A DNA stretch of 64,000 nucleotides, taken from assembly GCA_903915625.1 (NCBI GenBank), contig CAIWTN010000185.1, positions 1 through 64,000 of the forward strand. The letters are read 5' to 3'. The stretch is from an uncultured Pseudomonadota bacterium. GTDB lineage: Bacteria; Bdellovibrionota_B; Oligoflexia; Oligoflexales; CAIYRB01. A program made the position numbers and the translations under genes. Numbering within the stretch: position 1 is the first letter of the stretch; the number at the start of each line of letters is the position of its first letter. A model generated the notes under the pieces. It ran no database searches, was not told where the DNA came from, and saw nothing but the letters and a program-made list of their open reading frames with translations. Shown here in pieces: positions 1 through 11,237 of this stretch.

Positions 1-40
1 CTTAACTCGATTACCGAATCAATGCAGGATCAGTTTAAAA

Positions 41-78
41 AAAAATCTTTAGATATTTAAAAATATCTAAAGATTTTT
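41..78. repeat. Perfect AT-rich inverted repeat (18-bp arms, 2-nt centre), possible bidirectional terminator
   Basis: AAAAATCTTTAGATATTT (41-58), AA, AAATATCTAAAGATTTTT (61-78); flanked by A-run on left and T-run on right. Confidence 0.6.
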
Positions 79-583
79 CAATAATTACAGTTTTTTATCT
101 AGGGGTTGACTTGCAAACCCCATCAAAAAATCTAGGCCGATCGCAGCACTAGCGCAGCGATCGACTGTAAAGGTTCTTATTCGCCTGGGAAACAGCTGGG
201 GCCGTAAGCAAAAGGAAGGATTTGGCGACAGAAATAGCAACGATACTGAAGAAAAACACGTAAAGAGGAGTTGTCGGCGAGTACCCCATCATGCTGATTC
301 CTTTCATGACACGTCTGCATAGCCCATTGGCAATGCCTTAAATCTAATATGGGGTCTCATTTTGATTTGTCAAAATTGAAAATGAAGAAATATGACTTCG
401 CTTTTGGTGAACTTTGCGACTGCGCGAAATCCCACAGTGCGCTCGATCAACGGGGGAAATTCGCTGGCACAAATGGTGCAATGAATTTTCTGTGATTTGT
501 GATCGATCTGGTTGTGACCTTTGGAAGGCACAACTATCACCAGCCACGCCTCCAAAGCGCGCGGCCGTGATCTGGAGCCTGTC

Positions 584-1102
584 ATGTTAACACAGCAGCA
601 GTTGAGCGAGTTTCTTGCGGCTCTTAATTCTAAAAGAGTAGCCACTGAAGCCACTATGAGCCTAGCAAAGCGCCATGCGTTAGCAGATCTGACACAAGAA
701 GCCACCGGAGAGCTAAGTCACGTAAGACTACATCCAGCAGACTTAGGTGCAGATGCAGCAGAGCAGGAGACTGAGCTTGTGATCACTGGCCTAGAAGCGG
801 CGACACTTGCACAAGTCGATGAGGCCCTCAAGCGACTCAGAGAGGGCTGCTACGGTGTATGTGAATGCTGCGGTCAAGATATCGCTATTGAGCGCTTGAA
901 GGTAATTCCCGAGACAGCATATTGCCTGAATTGCGAGATGGACAGGGAAGACGCGACGGCAAGTAAAAATCCGCAATTTATCGATGGCCATATCAGTCAT
1001 GCAGCCTATGTCAGCGGCGAAGATGACACTGCCGAGCGATTCACAAAAGCAGAGTCACAAGGTCGAAACCTAGAAGATGCGTCTAATATCCCATCTCCTT
1101 AG
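584..1102 (+). CDS. TraR/DksA-type C4 zinc finger protein
   Basis: GVCECCGQDI...AYCLNC C4 motif; likely start ATG 584 inside ORF 521..1102. Confidence 0.8.
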   Translation: MLTQQQLSEFLAALNSKRVATEATMSLAKRHALADLTQEATGELSHVRLHPADLGADAAEQETELVITGLEAATLAQVDEALKRLREGCYGVCECCGQDIAIERLKVIPETAYCLNCEMDREDATASKNPQFIDGHISHAAYVSGEDDTAERFTKAESQGRNLEDASNIPSP

Positions 1103-1132
1103 GCGTTTCTTGGCACGAGAACGGGAGATCCC

Positions 1133-1867
1133 ATGACACACCGGAGTCCCCAAGAGATCCAAATCAAAAGCAATGGTCTAGAACTTCACGGCGCTCTCTT
1201 GCTTGCGGAGACCATACCGTCTTCGCTGGTGATATTCGCACATGGCAGCGGCAGTAGCCGTCATAGCAAACGAAATCAATTTGTCGCAAGAAAATTGGCC
1301 GACGCTGGTTTGAGCTCCCTGCTTTTTGATCTGCTAACAGACGCGGAGGAGGAGATTGATACGCGAACGCGACACTTACGCTTCGATATCGCGCTTCTTG
1401 CAAAGCGCCTGATGTTAGCTACGCGCTGGGCACAATCACAGCCATCACTGAGTCAAGCTAAAATTGGTTATTTTGGTGCTAGCACAGGTGCAGCTGCCGC
1501 TTTGGTCGCCGCAGCAAACCTCGGTGACACTATCAAAGCTGTTGTATCTCGGGGCGGCCGCCCAGATCTGGCCGGTGGTGACCTCCCTTTGGTGCTCGCC
1601 CCAACGCTGCTAATAGTCGGTGGCCATGACGAACAGGTCATCAGCTTGAATCGTACAGCTTTAGGCCAATTGATGGCAGATCCTGCACGACTAGAGATCG
1701 TACCCGGTGCAACTCACTTGTTTGAAGAGCCTGGCACCCTCGAGAGAGTCGCCGACCTCGCAGTATCCTGGTTCTGTCGTTATCTGCGCCCACCGCAAGA
1801 AGCTCTTGGCTGGTCTAAAACGCCAAAGGCTAGTAAAGTCGGAACCATCAACTCGACCTCTACATAA
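1133..1867 (+). CDS. Alpha/beta hydrolase (dienelactone-hydrolase-like)
   Basis: FAHGSGSS, GYFGASTGAAAAL nucleophile-elbow-like motif, C-terminal GATHLFEEPG. Confidence 0.8.
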   Translation: MTHRSPQEIQIKSNGLELHGALLLAETIPSSLVIFAHGSGSSRHSKRNQFVARKLADAGLSSLLFDLLTDAEEEIDTRTRHLRFDIALLAKRLMLATRWAQSQPSLSQAKIGYFGASTGAAAALVAAANLGDTIKAVVSRGGRPDLAGGDLPLVLAPTLLIVGGHDEQVISLNRTALGQLMADPARLEIVPGATHLFEEPGTLERVADLAVSWFCRYLRPPQEALGWSKTPKASKVGTINSTST

Positions 1868-1892
1868 AATTTGAGACCTTGGCGGAGCGAAT

Positions 1893-3314
1893 ATGCGCGT
1901 GGCGGTAGTGGGTGCCTCAGGATTTGTCGGCAAATCCTTGATTAACTATCTGCTAGATCACACTCGCCATGAAGTCGTCGCGTTAAGCCGCACGCCTTTA
2001 GCCGTGAATCACCCCGAGGCTCCGTCACGCTACCGCGCTATTAGCTGTGATCTGCATAATCTGCTGCAGCTAGAGCAAGCTCTTGAAGGTATTGACACGG
2101 CATTTTACCTGGTCCATTCGATGCTCCCAGGGGCTAGGTTAAATCAGGGAAACTTCTCTGATTTTGACCTTAGCTTAGCCGATAACTTTGCTCGTACCGC
2201 ACGCCTACGCGGCGTCAAACATGTCATTTACTTAAGCGGTCTAGTTCCAGCCGGGAATACGATTTCCCAGCACTTACAGAGTCGCCTCGAGGTAGAAACT
2301 ACCTTGCGGTCTTATCTACCCAATGTGACATGTTTACGCACTGGAATGATTATTGGACCAAAGGGGTCGTCATTCACCATCTTGATCCGGCTGGCGCAGC
2401 GCCTCCCGCTCATGGTGTGTCCGGGCTGGACGACTAATCGCTGCCAAATCATCGTGCTCGCTGACGTCGTTCGCTGCTTAAGCGCTTGTCTGGACCGCCC
2501 CGACCTCCAAGGCAAGACATTCGACTTAGGCGCTAATCCGCCTGTCAGTTACCGCGGGATGATTGCGGACACTGCGCAGCTCCTCGGTAAAAAACCGATC
2601 ATGCTGAACTTCCCTTACTTCACTATAGGTCTTAGTAAACTCTGGGTGCGCCTTGTGACTGGAGCACCTAAAGATCTCGTGTACCCGCTCATTAATAGTC
2701 TGAGTGAGTCGATGTTAGTGAGACCGGACCACCAATGGCCTGACCGCGATCCGCCGTTTAAGGATTTTCTCACCGCTGCCCGCGAGACCTTACCGGATGT
2801 GCTCTCTTCTGGAGAAAAACCGCACGCTTTTCGTGGCTTCAAGCCAGGAAAGGACGGGACCGTGCGCTCGATCCAGCGCTTACCGTTGCCACAGGGCAGG
2901 CGGGCTGCATGGGTGGCACAGCAGTATTTGGCACGTCTGCCAAAAGTATTTCCATTATTGGTAAAAGTCCGAAATCAAGACGACCGAGTTTTGCTCCAAC
3001 TAACTTTTTTACCCATCACCCTTCTTGTCCTGAAATATAGCCCTGAACGCAGTGCGCCCGATCGCCAACTTTTTTACGTTCAGGGTGGCTTACTATGCAG
3101 CAGAAAGAATCGGCGTGGTCGATTAGAGCTGAGGGAAACATTAGGCGGCACGGCTTGCCTAGCAGCTGTCCATGACTTTCGTCCTGCATTACCTTGGGTC
3201 ATCTATAGATGGACGCAGGCAGAAGTGCATCGCTGGTTTATGTACCGACTAGCTCGCGCGATCCAAAAAGATGCCAATAAAAAAGCGCTAGCTGAGCCAG
3301 CTAGCGCTACTTAG
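1893..3314 (+). CDS. NAD(P)-binding (atypical SDR/NmrA-like) protein with C-terminal DUF2867-like region
   Basis: N-terminal VVGASGFVGKSLINYLL Rossmann motif; 473 aa. Confidence 0.75.
   Translation: MRVAVVGASGFVGKSLINYLLDHTRHEVVALSRTPLAVNHPEAPSRYRAISCDLHNLLQLEQALEGIDTAFYLVHSMLPGARLNQGNFSDFDLSLADNFARTARLRGVKHVIYLSGLVPAGNTISQHLQSRLEVETTLRSYLPNVTCLRTGMIIGPKGSSFTILIRLAQRLPLMVCPGWTTNRCQIIVLADVVRCLSACLDRPDLQGKTFDLGANPPVSYRGMIADTAQLLGKKPIMLNFPYFTIGLSKLWVRLVTGAPKDLVYPLINSLSESMLVRPDHQWPDRDPPFKDFLTAARETLPDVLSSGEKPHAFRGFKPGKDGTVRSIQRLPLPQGRRAAWVAQQYLARLPKVFPLLVKVRNQDDRVLLQLTFLPITLLVLKYSPERSAPDRQLFYVQGGLLCSRKNRRGRLELRETLGGTACLAAVHDFRPALPWVIYRWTQAEVHRWFMYRLARAIQKDANKKALAEPASAT
3276..3308 (-). terminator. 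Rho-independent terminator for the minus-strand glutathione peroxidase gene
   Basis: AGCGCTAGCTG-AGC-CAGCTAGCGCT (3284-3308); on the minus strand it is followed by a T-run (complement of AATAAAAA, 3276-3283). Confidence 0.7.
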
Positions 3315-3347
3315 AGTTCGCAAAGCGAGACTCAAATAGAACGAGTA

Positions 3348-3902
3348 TTAGGTCTTCGCATCGGCTAGCGCCGTCTCAATAGCTTTGTTCAACTCAGCGT
3401 CTCCAGGAGCGACACCTGAGGAGAAGCGCCCCACCACTTCGCCGCGGCGGTTCACGAGAAATTTCTCGAAATTCCACTGCACGTCGCCAGATTTTGCTGA
3501 GTTGGCAGTCAAGTATTTGTAGACTGGATGACGCTCGGGGCCGTTAACGTGTGCCTTCTTGAACATAGGAAATTTGACGCCGTAATTCTTCTCACAGAAC
3601 TTGGCAATCGACTCCCCCTCAAGATCTTCCTGATGAAAATCATCGCTCGGGAATCCCAGAACGACAAGGCCGCGATCTTTGTAACTATCGTAAAGTTTTT
3701 GCAGGCCAGCGTACTGCGGTGTGTAGCCGCAGCGTGACGCTGTATTCACAACCAGAACAACTTTACCGCTGTAAGTTTTGAAGCCTACGTTCTCGCCGCG
3801 AAGATTTTTTGCCTCTAAAGCTGAAAACTCCTGCTTATCAGCTTTGGCCATAGCCAATGCACCGCCCAAGGAAAAGGATAGGAGGAAAGCCAGAAACCGC
3901 AT
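3348..3902 (-). CDS. Glutathione peroxidase family protein, exported
   Basis: VVLVVNTASRCGYTPQYAGLQKLY and WNFEKFLV motifs; N-terminal signal peptide. Confidence 0.9.
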   Translation of the reverse strand: MRFLAFLLSFSLGGALAMAKADKQEFSALEAKNLRGENVGFKTYSGKVVLVVNTASRCGYTPQYAGLQKLYDSYKDRGLVVLGFPSDDFHQEDLEGESIAKFCEKNYGVKFPMFKKAHVNGPERHPVYKYLTANSAKSGDVQWNFEKFLVNRRGEVVGRFSSGVAPGDAELNKAIETALADAKT

Positions 3903-4035
3903 AAGTTCTCCTTAAGATTTAGTTCGCTTAAATATCATGTCATGCGATCTTATGCCGGAATCAGCAGTCGCGCCAGTCGCGAGCAACAGATATGGTGCCG
4001 CTTCTATTTGACTGAAGCCTTTGGAGACATCTCTC

Positions 4036-5019
4036 ATGAGTAAATCTCAACCACGCGCAGCCATTATAGGGGCCGGGGTCTGCGGCTTGAATTGCGCACG
4101 GCATTTAAACCAGCACGGGTGGGACGTTGACGTCTATGACAAAGGTCGAGGCATCGGCGGCAGATTAGCTGTCAAACGCATTGATGGCCTCGGTAGCGTT
4201 GATTTAGGCGCTCAATTCATGACCGCATTGACGCCTGAATTCATCTCACTTTTGAGCGATGAGGAAAAGCAGGGGCGCGTTAGGCCCTGGGGTGCCCGCA
4301 TCGCCTACATTCATTCAAAAGCGCATGAGCAAGCTAGCTCGCAAATCCGTTGGATTGGGACTCCCGGAATGAATGCCTGGTTAGAGTCGGTGTGGCCTCG
4401 CACGCAAATTAAATTCAATCAGCAGATCGATAAGGTCACGCGGGGCTCAGATGGTCGCTGGATCTTAGGCGGGACTACGACAGCGCCCTATGACTGCGTC
4501 ATACTGGCTATGCCACCTAAGCAAGCGGCGGATCTCGCTCGCGACACACCTCTTGAGGAAGCGTTACGCGCAGTGCCGATGACCCCGTGCTGGGCTGCCT
4601 TGGCCCTATTTGACCAACCATTATCAGTCGACTTTGATGCGGCGTTTATCCGCATCGGCGGCCTCGATTGGATTGCAGCCAATCACACCAAACCTGGTCG
4701 CACGCCTCACCCTGCTGCATGGACTCTCCATGCTGGCGCAGATCTTTCTAATGAACTACTCGAGAAGACCACTGAGCAGGTCGCTCCCCGACTGCTCAGC
4801 GCCCTGGCCGAAGCCCTGGGGACTAAGTTACCCAACGGTCACATCCCTCTAACCCATCGCTGGCGTTATGCGGCACCCACCGCAGCCCAGCCTACCGGAG
4901 TCTTATGGAACCCAGACTTGGGCATTGGGGCCGGTGGCGACTGGGCTGTCGGTGGACGAGTGGAGGGTGCCTTCACGGCAGGTCGATTACTCGCAGAGGC
5001 CGTGGTCGCTCCACGCTGA
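4036..5019 (+). CDS. NAD(P)/FAD-dependent oxidoreductase (renalase-like amine oxidase)
   Basis: AAIIGAGVCGLNCARHL dinucleotide-binding motif, YDKGRGIGGRLA, C-terminal GGDWAVGGRVEGAFTAG. Confidence 0.85.
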   Translation: MSKSQPRAAIIGAGVCGLNCARHLNQHGWDVDVYDKGRGIGGRLAVKRIDGLGSVDLGAQFMTALTPEFISLLSDEEKQGRVRPWGARIAYIHSKAHEQASSQIRWIGTPGMNAWLESVWPRTQIKFNQQIDKVTRGSDGRWILGGTTTAPYDCVILAMPPKQAADLARDTPLEEALRAVPMTPCWAALALFDQPLSVDFDAAFIRIGGLDWIAANHTKPGRTPHPAAWTLHAGADLSNELLEKTTEQVAPRLLSALAEALGTKLPNGHIPLTHRWRYAAPTAAQPTGVLWNPDLGIGAGGDWAVGGRVEGAFTAGRLLAEAVVAPR

Positions 5020-5153
5020 CCTTGCGTCAGCTAATAAAATACAATTATCTCGTATGGTTACAAAAAATCCACACGGACCGGCGAAGAGTCTTAGATATTT
5101 CGATAAATTTGCGGTGAAAACTCCGTCACTTCCGGCTATAACCTGAGGCCCGT

Positions 5154-5243
<90 letters not shown>

Positions 5244-5445
5244 CCCCCAAGTTTCCGAATTAATTCCAGAAATACCCCCCGCAAACACTGCTGATGCTGC
5301 TTCGGCTGCAGAAAACCTGCTGTGCCGTAAGCTACTTAAGTTCAGCTGGCGTAAACTCCAGTAAATTGGTAGACATTTCCGCCAACGGAATTAATGTCTG
5401 AGAGTGGGTCTCTCTGAGAGAGAGCCTATGGACTTGGAGGTCAAC

Positions 5446-6891
5446 ATGACTTCGGACGCTGCGACGCAGTCGTTCTCAAACCGCGAATACAAGTATGGCT
5501 TCGTCACCGATGTGGAAGCGGATGCTTTCCCTAAGGGACTGGATGAAGATGTCATCCGCCGACTTTCGCAAATCAAGAACGAGCCCGATTTTGTCCTCGA
5601 GTTCCGACTCAAGGCTTTTCGTTACTGGCAAAAGATGGAGGTACCGCAGTGGGCGCACGTCAATTACCCACCGATCGACTTCCAAGATATTCGCTATTAT
5701 TCGGCGCCTAAAAAGAAAGCGCCTGGTCCCAAGAGCCTCGACGAGGTCGATGCTGAAATTATCGATACCTTTAATCGCTTGGGCATCCCGCTCGCCGAGC
5801 AAAAACGCCTTACTGGCGTGGCCGTAGATGCTGTCTTTGACTCGGTCTCCGTAGCAACGACTCACAAAGAAGAACTAGCCAAGCATGGGGTGATCTTCTG
5901 TTCTTTTTCCGAAGCCCTGCGCGAACACCCAGAGCTAGTGAAGCGCTGGCTCGGCAGTGTAGTCCCATATAAAGACAACTACTACGCTGCACTTAACTCA
6001 GCAGTGTTCAGCGACGGTTCTTTTGTATACATCCCGAAAGGCGTTAGGTGTCCGCTCGAACTATCGACCTATTTCCGTATCAATGCGGCAGAAACTGGCC
6101 AGTTTGAGCGCACGCTGATCATCGCTGAAGAAGGCAGCCACGTTAGCTACCTCGAAGGCTGTACAGCTCCTATGAGGGACGAAAATCAGTTACACGCAGC
6201 TGTCGTGGAACTAGTAGCTCTAGCTAATGCCGAGATCAAATATTCGACCGTCCAAAACTGGTACGCGGGCGATAAAGAAGGCAAAGGCGGCATCTATAAT
6301 TTCGTCACCAAACGCGGCATCTGCTTAGGTGAAAGGTCGAAAATCTCCTGGACTCAGGTTGAGACCGGCTCGGCCATCACCTGGAAGTATCCAAGTGTGA
6401 TCCTGCAAGGTGATTACTCAACCGGTGAATTTTATTCCGTCGCCTTGACTAACAACAAGATGCAAGCCGACACCGGTACCAAGATGGTGCATATCGGTAA
6501 GAATACGACCAGCAAGATCGTATCCAAGGGAATTTCGGCCGACGAATCGGTCAACAGCTACCGCGGCCAGGTAAAAATCCTGCCGTCAGCAACGAATGCA
6601 CGCAACTTCTCACAGTGTGATTCCATGTTGGTTGGCAATAAATGTAGTGCCAACACCTTTCCGTATATAGAAGTGAAGAACCCCACCGCACGCGTTGAGC
6701 ATGAGGCTAGCACCTCTAAGATCAGTGCAGAGCAGGTCTTCTATTTAAAGTCTCGTGGTCTTGACGACGAAGCAGCGATTAGTTTGCTGCTGAATGGTTT
6801 CTGCAAAGAGGTATTCAAAGAATTGCCTCTGGAGTTTTCTGTTGAGGCAGTGCGCCTGCTTGAAATGAAGCTCGAAGGGAGCGTTGGTTAA
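5446..6891 (+). CDS. sufB: Fe-S cluster assembly protein SufB
   Basis: SufB sequence ([36 protein letters not shown]); SD GGAGG upstream of ATG 5446. Confidence 0.97.
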   Translation: MTSDAATQSFSNREYKYGFVTDVEADAFPKGLDEDVIRRLSQIKNEPDFVLEFRLKAFRYWQKMEVPQWAHVNYPPIDFQDIRYYSAPKKKAPGPKSLDEVDAEIIDTFNRLGIPLAEQKRLTGVAVDAVFDSVSVATTHKEELAKHGVIFCSFSEALREHPELVKRWLGSVVPYKDNYYAALNSAVFSDGSFVYIPKGVRCPLELSTYFRINAAETGQFERTLIIAEEGSHVSYLEGCTAPMRDENQLHAAVVELVALANAEIKYSTVQNWYAGDKEGKGGIYNFVTKRGICLGERSKISWTQVETGSAITWKYPSVILQGDYSTGEFYSVALTNNKMQADTGTKMVHIGKNTTSKIVSKGISADESVNSYRGQVKILPSATNARNFSQCDSMLVGNKCSANTFPYIEVKNPTARVEHEASTSKISAEQVFYLKSRGLDDEAAISLLLNGFCKEVFKELPLEFSVEAVRLLEMKLEGSVG

Positions 6892-6892
6892 T

Positions 6893-7645
6893 ATGTTAGA
6901 GATTCGTGATTTAAAAGTCGAAGTCGACGAAAAGAGTATTCTAAAGGGACTCAACCTCACGGTTAAAGAGGGCGAAGTTCATGCCATCATGGGTCCCAAT
7001 GGATCTGGCAAAAGCACCTTGTCGAAAGTCATCGCTGGACATCCAGACTATAAAGTCAGCGGTGGTGAGCTAGCTTACGAGGTCAACTTCAAAAAGAAGA
7101 ATCTTCTCGATTTAAGTCCAGACGAACGTGCTCGCGAAGGCATCTTCCTCGCCTATCAATATCCAGTGGAAGTGCCTGGCGTTAACAATGCCGAATTCCT
7201 GCGCGCTGCCTTCAATGCCGCTGTCCGCCACCAAGGCGGCGAAGAGATGGATCCACTCGATTTTGATACATACTTACGAGAAAAAGTCCGCTATCTCGGC
7301 ATGAATGAGAAGTTCATCGACAGGCAACTAAACGTCGATTTCTCTGGTGGAGAAAAGAAACGCAACGAGATCCTCCAGATGGCGGTCCTCTCCCCTCGCC
7401 TATCGATCCTCGACGAGACCGATTCCGGCCTCGACGTTGACTCGCTGCGCTTAGTGTCCGAGGGCGTCAACAAGCTACGGACTGAGAACAACGCACTCAT
7501 ACTCATCACTCACTATCAGCGTATTCTCAACTACATCGTGCCAGACTATGTGCACGTATTAGCCGGTGGCCGCATTATCAAGAGCGGCGATAAAAATCTG
7601 GCTCTGGAGATTGAGGAACGCGGTTACGACTGGCTGCTGCAATAA
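6893..7645 (+). CDS. sufC: Fe-S cluster assembly ATPase SufC
   Basis: Walker A GPNGSGKSTLSKVIAGHP, FSGGEKKRNEILQM signature, LDETDSGLDVD. Confidence 0.97.
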   Translation: MLEIRDLKVEVDEKSILKGLNLTVKEGEVHAIMGPNGSGKSTLSKVIAGHPDYKVSGGELAYEVNFKKKNLLDLSPDERAREGIFLAYQYPVEVPGVNNAEFLRAAFNAAVRHQGGEEMDPLDFDTYLREKVRYLGMNEKFIDRQLNVDFSGGEKKRNEILQMAVLSPRLSILDETDSGLDVDSLRLVSEGVNKLRTENNALILITHYQRILNYIVPDYVHVLAGGRIIKSGDKNLALEIEERGYDWLLQ

Positions 7646-7652
7646 GAAGGTG

Positions 7653-8963
7653 ATGCCATCGATGCAAAAGCAATCTGATCCACGCAATCCATTTGCCAAT
7701 GCCTTCGCTGCCTGGCAAGCGCAGCGTCAGGACCCAACCTGGGTTTCTGAACTGCGTCTGGACGCATTCACAGCCTTTGACACATCGGGTCTACCGACTC
7801 GTCGGGATGAAGAGTGGAAATATACGAGCCTGCGCCCTGTCAGTGACATCAACTACAGTCTTGCAGCAGTGCTCGCTGATTCCGCCACAGTTCGTGCGGC
7901 TGTCTCCGACTATATCGTTAGTGACGAAACCGTGCTGGTATTCGTCAACGGACAGCTATCTCTAAGCAACAGCAACATTGACCACAAGCAGCCAGGCCTG
8001 ACGTTGACGAGCTTAACGGACGCCCTTTCGAGCCATGGCGACTACTTGCGCCCACGTTTACAACAAAGCTTGATAGCAGCGCAGCCTTTTACCCGGCTTA
8101 ACACCGCTTTTCTCGGTAACGGCACCCTCATAGAACTTGCGCCAAACACCATCTGCGAACGTCCATTCCATATCTTGCACGTCAGTACGTCTGAGGCGCA
8201 TGATACGGCACAGGCTCCGCGACACTTTTTAGTATTAGGCGAGGGCAGCGAGCTCAAACTCACCGAGACCTTTGTTAGCGCAGCCGGGCACACGCGTTCC
8301 TTCACAAACAGCCACACTGATATACAGATCGCGCCCGGAGCACGACTGCAGTACAGCCGCATAGACCTTCAAAGTGAATTGGCGTTGCATGTCGGCCGTG
8401 GCCGTATTGAGCTCGGTCGCAGTGCAAGTCTAGACTCATTCTGTTATAGCGCCGGCGGTCGTCTCAGTCGTTACGATCTCGATGTAGTGCTGGCAGGTGA
8501 AGGAGCCGACGCTGAACTAAACGGCCTTTATTTGACTAAGGCAGGTCAAGTGGTTGACCATCACACCACTGTCCACCACTTGGTGCCAAATGCCACGAGC
8601 CGCCAGCTCTACAAAGGAATCCTCGACGGTGACAGCAGAGCTGTGTTCAACGGCAAGGTGATCGTGACTAGAGAGGCTCAAGGCACGAACGCGCAGCAGC
8701 TGAATAGGAACCTTTTACTCAGCGCTGACGCCGAGATCGACACTAAGCCCGAGCTGATGATCGATGCCGATGATGTGAAATGCTCCCACGGTGCCAGTAT
8801 CGGCCAGCTAGACGAAGATCAAATTTTTTATCTCCGCAGCAGAGGATTAACCTCTCTTGAAGCTCGCAAACTGCTGACGACGGCTTTTGCTGATGATGTC
8901 TTGCTGAAAGCGCCTCACGTCAGAAAGCGACTACGCTCAAGAACGATGGGGTACTTTACATGA
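7653..8963 (+). CDS. sufD: Fe-S cluster assembly protein SufD
   Basis: [13 protein letters not shown] and [24 protein letters not shown] motifs; operon position. Confidence 0.95.
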   Translation: MPSMQKQSDPRNPFANAFAAWQAQRQDPTWVSELRLDAFTAFDTSGLPTRRDEEWKYTSLRPVSDINYSLAAVLADSATVRAAVSDYIVSDETVLVFVNGQLSLSNSNIDHKQPGLTLTSLTDALSSHGDYLRPRLQQSLIAAQPFTRLNTAFLGNGTLIELAPNTICERPFHILHVSTSEAHDTAQAPRHFLVLGEGSELKLTETFVSAAGHTRSFTNSHTDIQIAPGARLQYSRIDLQSELALHVGRGRIELGRSASLDSFCYSAGGRLSRYDLDVVLAGEGADAELNGLYLTKAGQVVDHHTTVHHLVPNATSRQLYKGILDGDSRAVFNGKVIVTREAQGTNAQQLNRNLLLSADAEIDTKPELMIDADDVKCSHGASIGQLDEDQIFYLRSRGLTSLEARKLLTTAFADDVLLKAPHVRKRLRSRTMGYFT

Positions 8964-10195
8964 CTGTAGCATCCACACGAAAACTGGCTGTTGAGGAAAT
9001 TCGTAAGGATTTTCCTATCCTTGCCACCACTGCGCGTGGCCGCCCTCTGGTTTACCTAGATAATGCCGCCACCACTCTTAAGCCCAAATCTGTTGTGGAG
9101 GCGGTCCAACGCCACTTACTACTAGGCGCATCTAATGTGCACCGCGGAGTACACTACCTAAGTGAAAAGGCTACCGCAGACTTTGAAGCGTCGCGGGAAA
9201 AGGTGCGTAGCTTTATCAATGCCAGAGAAAAGGCAGAGATTATTTTCACAGCTGGCACCACCGCCGGTATTAATCTGGTCGCTCACAGCTACGGCTCCCT
9301 GCTGAAAGCGGGCGACGAGATCATCATTAGTGCCATGGAGCATCACTCTAATATTGTGCCTTGGCAGATGCTTTGTGAACGCCAAGGGTTAACACTCCGA
9401 GTAGCGCCGGTAAATGATCGCGGCGAGCTTGACCTCACCGCACTAGAGCAACTCATCAATCAGAAGACGCGGCTAGTTGCGATTGTTGCGGTGTCTAACG
9501 CTCTAGGTACGATCAACCCGATCAAACACATCATCGATCTAGCCCACAGCCACGACGTTCCCGTATTGCTTGATGCTGCACAGGCAGTGGCACACATTTC
9601 GTTAGACGTTCAGGCTTTGGATGTCGACTTTCTCGCATTCTCGTCGCACAAACTCTTTGGCCCAACAGGCTTAGGCGTTCTTTACGGACGTCGCGAGTTA
9701 CTGGATCGAATGCCGCCATTTTTAGGTGGCGGCGACATGATCAGGTCTGTCACTTTTGCCAAGACCACATATGCCGACCTGCCAGCAAAGTTTGAAGCTG
9801 GCACTCCTCATATTGCCGGTGTGATTGGTCTCGGCGCAGCGATTGACTACGTTAATCACGTCGGTCTAGCTGCCATTGCCGCAGCGGAAGACGAACTACT
9901 ACATTACGGTACGCGCTGTTTAAGCGAGATTCCGGGTCTACGGATGATCGGCACAGCCGAGCACAAGACTAGCATCCTCGGCTTCGTACTGGATGATATC
10001 CATCCGCACGATATAGGCACTCTGCTAGATCAAGAAGGCATCGCAATCCGAGCTGGCCATCATTGCACACAGCCGCTCATGGACCGTTTCGGTGTACCTG
10101 CAACAGCTAGGGCTAGTTTGGCTTTCTATAATACAAAAAGTGAAATCGACACATTGGTGCAAGCAATCCTCAAAGTGCAGAGGTTATTTGCATGA
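8960..10195 (+). CDS. sufS: Cysteine desulfurase SufS
   Basis: [14 protein letters not shown] lysine motif [22 protein letters not shown]. Confidence 0.97.
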   Translation: MTVASTRKLAVEEIRKDFPILATTARGRPLVYLDNAATTLKPKSVVEAVQRHLLLGASNVHRGVHYLSEKATADFEASREKVRSFINAREKAEIIFTAGTTAGINLVAHSYGSLLKAGDEIIISAMEHHSNIVPWQMLCERQGLTLRVAPVNDRGELDLTALEQLINQKTRLVAIVAVSNALGTINPIKHIIDLAHSHDVPVLLDAAQAVAHISLDVQALDVDFLAFSSHKLFGPTGLGVLYGRRELLDRMPPFLGGGDMIRSVTFAKTTYADLPAKFEAGTPHIAGVIGLGAAIDYVNHVGLAAIAAAEDELLHYGTRCLSEIPGLRMIGTAEHKTSILGFVLDDIHPHDIGTLLDQEGIAIRAGHHCTQPLMDRFGVPATARASLAFYNTKSEIDTLVQAILKVQRLFA

Positions 10196-10656
10196 CATCA
10201 CAAGTAGATCTCTACCAACAAGTCATCCTCGAGCACAACAAAAAGCCGCGCAATTTCGGTAAGTTAGTTAGCCACACTCATGCTGCAGAAGGGTTCAACC
10301 CGCTGTGTGGCGATCACCTTTGGGTTTACTTGCAGATCGCTAAGAGCCCTGAAGGTGCGGATGTGATTCAAGAGGCGGCGTTTGAAGGTAGCGGCTGTGC
10401 CATTTGTAAAGCTTCGGCATCAATGATGACCATGGCGCTTAAAGGACAATCACCGAGCACAGCTAAAACGCTTTTTAGTGAATTTCAAAGTCTGCTCAAG
10501 GGCGAACTTAATCCCGATACAGAAGCTCACAGCCTTGGAAAGCTCAAAATATTCTCGGGGATCTGGCAGTACCCGGCACGGGTAAAATGTGCTGCTTTGG
10601 CCTGGCATGCTCTCAACGGAGCGCTCAGCAATCAGCAGACAGTTTCTACTGAGTGA
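10192..10656 (+). CDS. sufU: SUF-system NifU/IscU-like scaffold or sulfur-transfer protein SufU
   Basis: [33 protein letters not shown] cysteine motifs. Confidence 0.93.
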   Translation: MTSQVDLYQQVILEHNKKPRNFGKLVSHTHAAEGFNPLCGDHLWVYLQIAKSPEGADVIQEAAFEGSGCAICKASASMMTMALKGQSPSTAKTLFSEFQSLLKGELNPDTEAHSLGKLKIFSGIWQYPARVKCAALAWHALNGALSNQQTVSTE

Positions 10657-10664
10657 GGTGACAC

Positions 10665-11237
10665 ATGATAGAACTAGCAACTAATCTGCAGCTTCGTACG
10701 CAAAAAACGCCAAATCCAAATGCGTGGAAGTTTATTCTTAGCGTCGATATCAAGCGCGACGGGAAGATTTCCTATACGGAGACGCGCGAATGCGAGCATG
10801 TGCCACTTGCGACTTCGCTCCTTCGGCTAGCTAATGTTACGCAGGTCCATCTTTTTGAGAATGTGATTACTGTAACGCAAAATGGCGCCTCAGATTGGGC
10901 AGCGCTAAGCCAAAGCGTCGAAGACGTTATCCGCAGAACTCTACCCGAGCACGACCCGGATTTTGCTGAATCTATGGCTAAACCCAAACGAGTAGAGCGA
11001 ACCGCGCTACCTCTCGATATTCAGCAATTAGAAGAAATACTGGACCGCACCATACGCCCAGGTCTGCAGGCCGATGGTGGTGATATCGAAATTCTGGAAC
11101 TCGATGGCAACATCCTAACCGTGCGCTATCAAGGTGCCTGCGGGGGTTGTCCCAGCGCGATGATGGGTACCCTTCAGGGAATTGAAAGTATTTTACGCAG
11201 CGAATTTAATCCGTATTTGGAGGTCGTGGCGATATGA
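10665..11237 (+). CDS. NifU-family protein with Nfu N-terminal domain and C-terminal CxxC domain
   Basis: Nfu_N (TQKTPNPNAWKFIL) plus IRPGLQADGGDIEIL...GACGGCPSAMMG. Confidence 0.92.
   Translation: MIELATNLQLRTQKTPNPNAWKFILSVDIKRDGKISYTETRECEHVPLATSLLRLANVTQVHLFENVITVTQNGASDWAALSQSVEDVIRRTLPEHDPDFAESMAKPKRVERTALPLDIQQLEEILDRTIRPGLQADGGDIEILELDGNILTVRYQGACGGCPSAMMGTLQGIESILRSEFNPYLEVVAI

Noticed and set aside
344-705. Minus-strand ORFs 344..547 and 370..705 as small genes
   Set aside because: No recognisable motif; they overlap each other and the DksA-like gene start.
5476-5865. 129-aa minus-strand ORF opposite sufB
   Set aside because: Shadow ORF opposite conserved SufB sequence.
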